Below, in pieces: positions 1-4,948 of a stretch of 6,069 nt of DNA; positions within the stretch are counted from its first letter, which is position 1, and every line of letters begins with the position of its first letter. The stretch is from CALRBF01 sp041164045 (GTDB lineage: Bacteria; Patescibacteriota; Minisyncoccia; SW-4-49-11): assembly GCA_041164045.1 (NCBI GenBank), contig JBEAQD010000059.1, positions 1 through 6,069 of the forward strand. Direction: 5' to 3'. A model generated the notes under the pieces. The model did no database searches. It was not told the origin of the DNA and was given only the letters and a program-made list of their open reading frames with translations. The position numbers and the translations under genes were made by a program.

Positions 1-299
1 TTTTGACAGAACTCAATATTTTTATGTATAAAAAGAGCTTTATTAGCTTGTCTTTGTAACGGAGAATCTAATTTATATCTTTCTTTTAAATCCAATGTTC
101 GTTTTCCATTAATTTGTTCAAAAATTGAGGTATAAAATTCATTAAATGTATCATTTTGGAGGCTATTTAATAGTTTTTTAGTCCCATATATTTTTTATAA
201 TCTTGAGCGAAAGTGTTGCTGTTTTGATTCACCAAATTGAGGGAGTACTTGATTGTATGTCGAGACAATTTTTTCAATTAAATTAGAATAATCCTTCAT
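1..299 (-). pseudogene. Interrupted, edge-truncated reading frame of unknown function
   Basis: Reading leftward from the ATG at 299-297, 34 codons (beginning MKDYSNLIEKIV) are followed by an in-frame TAA at 197-195. The same frame then stays open for 65 more codons to the left edge, including LDLKERYKLDSPLQRQANKA. A stop-free run that long is unlikely by chance in such AT-rich DNA, and the composition on both sides (charged, Q/N/K-rich, with regular hydrophobics) looks like one protein. No ATG or GTG lies in frame after the stop, and the only TTG comes late (95-93), so a fresh start downstream of the stop is not obvious. I do not recognise the family. The simplest reading is a gene broken by a nonsense mutation. 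A base error beside the A-run at 191-196, or a genuine 34-residue peptide followed by an unrelated frame, are alternatives. An in-frame stop lies just upstream of the ATG (311-309), so the 5' end is bounded. Confidence 0.4.
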
Positions 300-349
300 A
301 TTTTCATCTTATATAATATATTGTGTATAGTAATTTATAACATAAAGCA

Positions 350-358
350 ATTGTAGCA
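350..358 (-). promoter_or_regulatory. Candidate extended -10 promoter for the left-edge frame
   Basis: On the minus strand the sequence reads TGC TACAAT (358-350), a TGn extended -10 element with five of six consensus bases. Transcription would start near 343, giving a leader of about 44 bases to the ATG at 299. No convincing -35 hexamer sits at the right distance, and the surrounding DNA is so AT-rich that chance matches are common. The spacer 300-401 shows nothing else that I can support, and no clear terminator follows the gene ending at 402. Confidence 0.25.
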
Positions 359-401
359 TATAAAAATTTTAATGTATAGTAGAGTAGTGTTTCTATGAAC
401 T

Positions 402-1823
402 TTATTTCCTTGGGTCTATAATAAATCTCTTCAGGGAGTTTTCTCCTAATATCATTGGGTATTCCAAATCTTGTCTAGTTATAATATTGGTTTTTGTTCC
501 AAAAATCTCATTACCAACTTTAAGTTTGATATAAATTATTGGTCTATAGGAGTATCCGTGACTACTTTTTACTTTTGAGACTCCCACTATATCGGGGTGC
601 TCTTCTATTTTTTGCCAGACTTTATTTTTGGATAGTTCGTTAATTTCATCTAAGGTTAGAACTGGTTTTATTTTAAACTTTTTCATATGTTCCAACACTC
701 CAGCATAACCTAATTCTATAGCTAACTTTTCATCAATAGATGTTTTGCCTGCTCCTGTATCAACCTTAGCTAGAATTGTCTGCTTTTGATTGTCTTTGCC
801 AAAAAGGGTTATTTCCTCAATCAAACCTATCACTTGTCGTCCGGTGATTTCCTCAATTTCTTCTTCAATTTCTCCTCCGAAGAGGTCTTTTGCTAGTCGG
901 ATAGCTCTTTTGATAGTTTTGACTTTGAGCCCTTTGACTTTTTGTAGTCTTTCTTTTAAGGGTGCCAAATTGGCAATTTGAATGGCTAGTCCCGGTCGTG
1001 CATTGGCCTCTAATACTACTGGTCCAGCATCTCGGTCTATGGCTATGTCTACTCCAGTGAATCCTAAATTAGTCACATCAGCAGTGCGAATTGCAATATC
1101 TAAAATTGTATTCCAATAGGGTATTCTAATTCCGGCTAAATTAATTTTGGTGCCTGGTATGGTGTCGATGAATTTTTCTCTCATAATGGCATTAGTGGTG
1201 ACACCTGTGGCCATATCTATCCCTACTCCAATTCCTCCAAGATGCAGATTAGCTTTGCCGTCGGATTCTTTGGTCGGGATTCGCATCATTGCCATGACGG
1301 GGATGCGATTGAAAACGATAACTCTAATATCAGGAATACCTTTATAGGCTAGGTGTTTGAAGGATTTGTTAAGTTTAATTCTCTCTTCAAAGAAGGCTAT
1401 ATCAGGGCTATTGGTTCGAGAATATGTTCCATCTAGAATATTACTAATATGGTTGTGAATCATAGTCTCACTGAGTTTGACTCCTTTAGTTTTGACCCAT
1501 TGTCTCTCGCCGTCGGCTGTTCTCTTTTTGTGTTCTCCAAAAATTACTATAATTCCTTCTCCTCCAAAGCCAGATGTTGGTTTTAGAACAAAGCTTTTTG
1601 GTAATTTATTATAATCAAAATCATTAAGCTTTTCATAAGAGCGAATTGAAGCTAAGAGTTTTGGGGTTGGTATATTATTTTGTTGTAGGGCTTTTTTGAA
1701 CTTGATTTTATTGTCTACTAGCTTTACCCATTTGCGGTAATTGTAGGGTTTGATATAAGAAAGGTTGCGGGCATTCATCCCGAGTATTTTTTGACTAAAT
1801 ACGAATGCTTCTAGCCAATTCAT
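402..1823 (-). CDS. Alpha-L-glutamate ligase-like ATP-grasp enzyme fused to a retropepsin-like protease domain
   Basis: This 473-residue protein has two parts. Residues 1 to about 310 match the RimK-related alpha-L-glutamate ligase-like ATP-grasp family. The family opening is at 16-44 (MNARNLSYI, then LVDNKIKFKK). K81 in VLKP and the glycine loop SGFGGEG (84-90) would hold ATP. FFEERI (144-149), DIRVIVF (165-171) and ANLHLGGIGVG (191-201) follow. VVLEANARPGLAIQ (269-282) supplies the metal-binding Glu272 and Asn274. Such enzymes use ATP to form amide bonds between an amino acid and a carboxylate; the substrate here is unknown. Residues about 330-473 match the RimK-associated aspartic (retropepsin-like) protease family, often annotated as ATP-dependent zinc protease. 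They carry the catalytic-type DTGA at 355-358 and the closing YPMILGENSL-FIID block (455-470). No signal peptide or membrane helix is visible. The ATG at 1823 lies 3 bases after the stop of the membrane-protein gene, without a Shine-Dalgarno sequence, so translation is probably coupled. Domain assignment is confident; substrate and role are not. Confidence 0.88.
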   Translation of the reverse strand: MNWLEAFVFSQKILGMNARNLSYIKPYNYRKWVKLVDNKIKFKKALQQNNIPTPKLLASIRSYEKLNDFDYNKLPKSFVLKPTSGFGGEGIIVIFGEHKKRTADGERQWVKTKGVKLSETMIHNHISNILDGTYSRTNSPDIAFFEERIKLNKSFKHLAYKGIPDIRVIVFNRIPVMAMMRIPTKESDGKANLHLGGIGVGIDMATGVTTNAIMREKFIDTIPGTKINLAGIRIPYWNTILDIAIRTADVTNLGFTGVDIAIDRDAGPVVLEANARPGLAIQIANLAPLKERLQKVKGLKVKTIKRAIRLAKDLFGGEIEEEIEEITGRQVIGLIEEITLFGKDNQKQTILAKVDTGAGKTSIDEKLAIELGYAGVLEHMKKFKIKPVLTLDEINELSKNKVWQKIEEHPDIVGVSKVKSSHGYSYRPIIYIKLKVGNEIFGTKTNIITRQDLEYPMILGENSLKRFIIDPRK

Positions 1824-1826
1824 AGC

Positions 1827-2468
1827 TTATTGATTGCTAATAATTCTTCTAAATCGAATATATTCAGATATTCTAAGCCCTTCATAGCGTCCTAAGAATA
1901 TAATTCCAGCGAAGACAATTAGAATCACCCATGGATTATAGAATACCAAGTCTCGAAGTCTGGTGGTGGTCATTATTAAGTTTCCAATAGAGGCTAGGAT
2001 TAAAGTTTCTAGAGATAGAATTACCGCCGTACGATAACCTTTTTCCATCTGAGCATTGATGAATTTCTCTACTAAGGTTATAATAATTAAAATCTGGTAA
2101 ATTGAGGCTTGTACAAACATTGTGCTATCTGAGAATATGCCCCAGATTAGACTAAAGAACATAGACAAGGCTGTAATAGATAGTATCAAAGCCATTTTTG
2201 GTAAATACAAAATTCTAATTTTTCTAAGTAGGAATCGTACTATTGAGGCTACCAGAAGGGATACTATAAAAATACTAACTCCATATTTGAAGCGAATTTC
2301 AGTCAAGGCAAAAGTTATAATCAGTGGAGTATATATACCAAAAGCTTTAATTCCAACAATTTGTCTGGCTGCCACGATAAAGCCAGCCATAATAGGAAAC
2401 ATCAACAAAATGTCAATTGTTTCTCTAGGCACTCCATTTCTCATCAGATAGTCAAAGAAAATATCCAT
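1827..2468 (-). CDS. Stand-alone seven-transmembrane protein of the 7TM / inactive-transglutaminase family
   Basis: The 213-residue product is strongly hydrophobic, with about seven predicted membrane helices near 17-36, 42-56, 62-81, 90-112, 119-136, 146-166 and 178-193. It matches the 7TM domain that is normally the C-terminal half of proteins carrying an inactive transglutaminase domain. Diagnostic stretches are the start GVPRETIDILLMFPIMAGF, then RQIVGIKAFGIYTPLII (35-51), and the end GRYEGLRISEYIRFRR (193-208). That family is known as a neighbour of RimK-like ATP-grasp ligases and retropepsin-like proteases, which is exactly what follows 3 bases downstream here. The soluble transglutaminase part is absent: the ATG at 2468 begins directly at the membrane part, and only 83 bases separate it from the divergent sufB ATG. 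It is first in a two-gene operon and probably anchors or receives the product of the ligase-protease fusion. No Shine-Dalgarno sequence precedes the ATG. Its molecular function is unknown even in the wider family. Confidence 0.85.
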   Translation of the reverse strand: MDIFFDYLMRNGVPRETIDILLMFPIMAGFIVAARQIVGIKAFGIYTPLIITFALTEIRFKYGVSIFIVSLLVASIVRFLLRKIRILYLPKMALILSITALSMFFSLIWGIFSDSTMFVQASIYQILIIITLVEKFINAQMEKGYRTAVILSLETLILASIGNLIMTTTRLRDLVFYNPWVILIVFAGIIFLGRYEGLRISEYIRFRRIISNQ

Positions 2469-2470
2469 AG

Positions 2471-2488
2471 AATTAATTTAAGTTAATT
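2471..2488. promoter_or_regulatory. Operator-like 18-bp near-palindrome
   Basis: The sequence AATTAATTTAAGTTAATT is an inverted repeat of two 9-base halves with one mismatched pair near the centre. It begins 2 bases upstream of the 7TM-protein ATG and its right end overlaps the sufB -35 hexamer. A bound dimeric regulator there could affect both operons. The element is all A/T except one base, so it may be chance. Confidence 0.25.
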
Positions 2489-2515
2489 GAGATTATTTTA
2501 TTATTTTGCTATAGT
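2487..2515 (+). promoter_or_regulatory. Sigma-70-type promoter of sufB-sufD
   Basis: A -35 hexamer TTGAGA (2487-2492, five of six consensus) is followed after exactly 17 bases by TATAGT (2510-2515, five of six). TGC in front of it (2507-2509) makes an extended -10. Transcription should start near 2522. The leader would be about 30 bases to the ATG at 2552, or about 12 bases to the TTG at 2534. This is the best promoter match in the window. Confidence 0.65.
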
Positions 2516-2521
2516 ATAACA
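2513..2521 (-). promoter_or_regulatory. Candidate extended -10 of the 7TM-ligase operon
   Basis: On the minus strand the sequence reads TGT TATACT (2521-2513), a TGn motif plus a five-of-six -10 hexamer. Transcription would begin near 2506, giving a leader of about 38 bases to the ATG at 2468. No good -35 is visible, which extended -10 promoters can tolerate. It overlaps the opposing sufB -10 by three bases. Confidence 0.35.
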
Positions 2522-2551
2522 TAATAATATATTTTGGCTAGTAGCAAATTT

Positions 2552-3931
2552 ATGAATCGATCAGTATACGACAATTATAGCTTACATAAGGGGAAATTTC
2601 AAACCAAACCTGGATTGACTCGGGAGGTGGTTGAAGAGATATCCAAACAAAAAAACGAACCTTCTTGGATGTTAGCAAAGAGGCTTAGGGCTTTTGAATT
2701 ATATAAGCAAACTCCTCTTCCCAATTGGGGTCCCAGTCTGGATGGTCTTGATTTAGAGAAAATTATTTATTTTAGTCGCCCAGATGCTGATGAATCTACC
2801 ACTTGGGAGGATGTGCCGGAGGATATTCGTGATACTTTTGATAAATTAGGTATCCCTGAGGCGGAAAAACAGGCTCTAGGAGGGGTCGGAGCTCAATATG
2901 ACTCAGATATGGTCTATCATAATCTAAAGCAGGATTTGAAGGATAAAGGGGTGATTTTTGAGAATATGGACACGGCTTTGCAGGAATATCCAGATTTAGT
3001 ACAGAAATATTTTATGACTCAATGTATTCCGATCAATGATCACAAATTTATTATGTTGCATGCTTCAGTTTGGAGTGGGGGAACATTTATTTATGTTCCA
3101 AAAGGGGTGGAAGTCGAATTACCGTTACAAGCATATTTTCGGATGAATATGCAGGCTGGAGGACAATTTGAACATACTTTAATTATTGCCGATGAAGGTT
3201 CAAAATTAACTTATATTGAGGGTTGTAGTGCTCCAAGATGGAATGCTTCGGCCTTGCATGCAGGAGGAGTTGAGATATTCGTCCACAAAGGAGCTCAAGT
3301 CAAATATATCAGCATAGAAAATTGGAGTAAAAACACCTATAATCTCAATACCAAAAGAGCTCTCGTCGATGCCTATGGCACCATTGAATGGCTAAATGGG
3401 AATATGGGTAGCGGAGTTACAATGTTATATCCTTGTAGTATTCTGCGGGGAGAATATGCTCGCTCGGATAGTCTTGGAATAGCCTTTGCGGGTGAGGGGC
3501 AAGAGCAGGATACAGGTTCTAAGGTAATTCATGTTGCTCCTTATACCAAATCCACCATTAGTGCTAAAAGTATTTCTCAAGATAATGGGATATCTTCTTA
3601 TCGGGGTTTGGTTAAAATTACTCCCAAAGCTATCGGTAGCGAATCACATATTGTCTGTGATGCTCTCCTGATGAATGACGGAGCTAAATCTGATACCTAT
3701 CCTGTAATGCAGGTAGAGACTAGTGATGCTCAGATTGGACATGAGGCTAGAGTGGGTAAGGTAGGGGAGGAAGAGGTTTTTTATCTTATGAGTAGAGGTA
3801 TGACTGAGGGAGAGGCTAGGAAAATGATAGTCAATGGTTTTATAGAGCCAGTAGTCAAAGCTTTGCCACTAGAATATGCAATTGAGCTCAATCGTTTGAT
3901 TGAACTTGAAATTACTGATTCAGCTACCTAA
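2552..3931 (+). CDS. sufB: SufB, Fe-S cluster assembly scaffold subunit
   Basis: SufB is the main scaffold of the SUF iron-sulfur cluster assembly machine. It works with SufD and the ATPase SufC as a SufBC2D complex in the cytoplasm and takes sulfur from SufS/SufU. The match is clear along the whole length. Counting from this ATG (459 residues), there are EPSWMLAKRLRAFE near the N-terminus, GVGAQYDSDMVYHN, VWSGGTFIYVPKGVEVELPL, GQFEHTLIIADEGSKLTYIEG, ENWSKNTYNLNTKRA, CDALL (Cys369, aligned with the catalytic-type cysteine of the family), GHEA (His397) and FYLMSRGMTEGEA near the end. Length is normal for short bacterial SufB. I chose the ATG at 2552 because it leaves a normal leader after the promoter. 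An in-frame TTG at 2534 would add six residues (MASSKF), and neither start has a Shine-Dalgarno sequence. It is the first gene of a two-gene operon, with sufD 3 bases beyond its TAA. Confidence 0.95.
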   Translation: MNRSVYDNYSLHKGKFQTKPGLTREVVEEISKQKNEPSWMLAKRLRAFELYKQTPLPNWGPSLDGLDLEKIIYFSRPDADESTTWEDVPEDIRDTFDKLGIPEAEKQALGGVGAQYDSDMVYHNLKQDLKDKGVIFENMDTALQEYPDLVQKYFMTQCIPINDHKFIMLHASVWSGGTFIYVPKGVEVELPLQAYFRMNMQAGGQFEHTLIIADEGSKLTYIEGCSAPRWNASALHAGGVEIFVHKGAQVKYISIENWSKNTYNLNTKRALVDAYGTIEWLNGNMGSGVTMLYPCSILRGEYARSDSLGIAFAGEGQEQDTGSKVIHVAPYTKSTISAKSISQDNGISSYRGLVKITPKAIGSESHIVCDALLMNDGAKSDTYPVMQVETSDAQIGHEARVGKVGEEEVFYLMSRGMTEGEARKMIVNGFIEPVVKALPLEYAIELNRLIELEITDSAT

Positions 3932-3934
3932 AAT

Positions 3935-4594
3935 ATGGCAATTTTTACTACCACCACTGTCTTGGATGAGCAATACCTAATTATAAAATCTAGAAATCAG
4001 GAGCAATTAAATTTATATGAATTAAAACCAAATAGTCTAATTCATATAGCCGAACAAGCAAATTTAGATCTCTCAATCGGAGCAGGGGAGTATAATCACA
4101 ATATACATCTAGTACTAACCAAAGGAGCAAAATTAGAAATATTAGAACAAGAAACTTGGAGCGGTACTATAAACTGGACTATTGACCTCATTGAGCCATA
4201 TTCAGCAGTAAAATATATTACTAGACTAGATATAAAAGCAGATTCTAAGAATATAATCACAATCAATCATCAAGCTGCCTATACATCGTCCCAGATTGAC
4301 TCTAGATATTGTCTTACTACGAGTAATAAATTAACCCAACACACTATAATCCAAATTCCAGAGGCTATAACTCATTGCGAAGCAACTCAATCAGCTGAAG
4401 TATTATTACTCACCGACCGCCCGCAAGTCCAAATCATCCCTGAACTCAGAGTGGCTACCGACAATAGTAATGCCAGCCACGGAGTCTCTATACATCCAGT
4501 TAGAGAGACAGATATATTCTATTTAATGACAAGAGGCATCAGCCAAAGCAAAGCCCTCCACCTACTCAAGTCAGGTTTTTTGGAAGTAAAATAA
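3935..4594 (+). CDS. sufD: SufD-like short Fe-S cluster assembly subunit
   Basis: SufD is the paralogous partner of SufB in the SufBC2D complex, and its interface with SufB is where clusters are thought to form. The 219-residue product has the beta-helix style of the SufB/SufD core: many short strands rich in I, T and N, with no membrane helix. It also has the family's closing block, SHGVSIHPV (181-189) then DIFYLMTRGISQSKALHLL (193-211). His182 in that block probably aligns with the functionally important SufD histidine. The protein is about half the usual length of 400 or more residues and lacks the N-terminal region, so identity rests mainly on the C-terminal motif and the position right after sufB. 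It looks more diverged than SufB. The ATG lies 3 bases after the sufB stop with no Shine-Dalgarno sequence, suggesting coupled translation. The last codons overlap the terminator tail of the convergent gene. A generic SufBD-core protein is the alternative label. Confidence 0.82.
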   Translation: MAIFTTTTVLDEQYLIIKSRNQEQLNLYELKPNSLIHIAEQANLDLSIGAGEYNHNIHLVLTKGAKLEILEQETWSGTINWTIDLIEPYSAVKYITRLDIKADSKNIITINHQAAYTSSQIDSRYCLTTSNKLTQHTIIQIPEAITHCEATQSAEVLLLTDRPQVQIIPELRVATDNSNASHGVSIHPVRETDIFYLMTRGISQSKALHLLKSGFLEVK

Positions 4595-4619
4595 AACCAC
4601 CCCGCTCAGTGCGGGGTGG
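4587..4619 (-). terminator. Intrinsic terminator of the minus-strand gene pair
   Basis: A perfect 9-bp GC-rich stem (CCACCCCGC at 4597-4605 pairing with GCGGGGTGG at 4611-4619) closes a 5-base loop. On the minus strand it is followed by TTTTATTTTA (4596-4587), so it terminates leftward transcription. On the plus strand the hairpin starts 2 bases after the sufD stop but is followed by G-rich sequence rather than a T-tract. There it may only protect the sufD mRNA end or act weakly. Confidence 0.85.
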
Positions 4620-4893
4620 GGGATAGGTACTTTCTGATTTCTCGCCATTCTTTTAAGAGAATAGTAGGAGGATTTATAGGTGTCCCATTTTGATTGCAGG
4701 GTAATATAAAGTAGCAGGTTTCGCTACCAATTATTTCTCCATTTTCTCCATAAATTCTTAAATCTGTAAAGTTATTATGATATTTCCAATAAGAACTTAG
4801 ACCTATACTTGAATCTGGAGGGTTAATTGTATTTATTGTTTCAAATATGTCAAATAAATTTGGCCAAATTTCAAGAAATTGTTGATAGTTCAA
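4606..4893 (-). CDS. Small protein of unknown function
   Basis: I do not recognise this family. From the TTG at 4893 the product is 95 residues and begins MNYQQFLEIWPNLFDIF. It is soluble-looking, with no signal peptide or membrane helix. It has an aromatic-rich first half (WP, YWKYHNNF), a middle with strand-like IYGENGEIIGSETCYFILP, and a basic helical end (LLKEWREIRKYL). I prefer TTG 4893 because GAGG at 4903-4900 lies 6 bases upstream, the only convincing Shine-Dalgarno site I see in the window. The same frame is open up to another TTG at 4944, which would give 112 residues and start 4 bases after the upstream gene's stop but has no ribosome site. Its TGA stop sits inside the loop of the terminator hairpin. 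It follows the larger unknown gene in the same direction and probably shares its transcript. Confidence 0.6.
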   Translation of the reverse strand: MNYQQFLEIWPNLFDIFETINTINPPDSSIGLSSYWKYHNNFTDLRIYGENGEIIGSETCYFILPCNQNGTPINPPTILLKEWREIRKYLSPTPH

Positions 4894-4899
4894 AATTAT

Positions 4900-4903
4900 C
4901 CTC
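4900..4903 (-). promoter_or_regulatory. Shine-Dalgarno site deciding the start of the small gene
   Basis: The minus strand reads GAGG, then six bases (ATAATT), then TTG at 4893-4891. This is good spacing for a ribosome binding site and supports the shorter 95-residue form over the in-frame TTG at 4944. Confidence 0.45.
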
Positions 4904-4948
4904 AAATGGACACATACAATATCATATAAAACTAATTTTTGCAAGGTT

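Noticed and set aside
195..197. Read-through or recoding of TAA in the left-edge frame
   Set aside because: TAA serves as the normal stop of five genes in this window, so sense recoding is not credible. A mutation or sequence error is simpler.
324..381. Direct repeat TGTATAGTA at 324-332 and 373-381
   Set aside because: Two 9-base A/T-rich copies 49 bases apart in a very AT-rich spacer are expected by chance. There is no third copy and no symmetry.
790..981. Plus-strand open frame of 63 codons
   Set aside because: It lies wholly within the well-supported ligase-protease gene on the other strand. Its Ser/Pro/Ile-rich composition is typical of an antisense shadow.
1147..1347. Plus-strand open frame of 66 codons
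   Set aside because: It is antisense to the ATP-grasp domain, with no start signal and no recognisable motif.
2122..2451. Plus-strand open frame of 109 codons
   Set aside because: It is antisense to the 7TM gene. The hydrophobic codons of that gene generate a long opposite frame, and it has no promoter or ribosome site of its own.
4606..4608. Possible recoding of TGA as glycine, as in some CPR lineages
   Set aside because: All other complete genes end in TAA, none has an internal TGA, and this TGA sits at a terminator where a true stop is expected. Nothing supports recoding.
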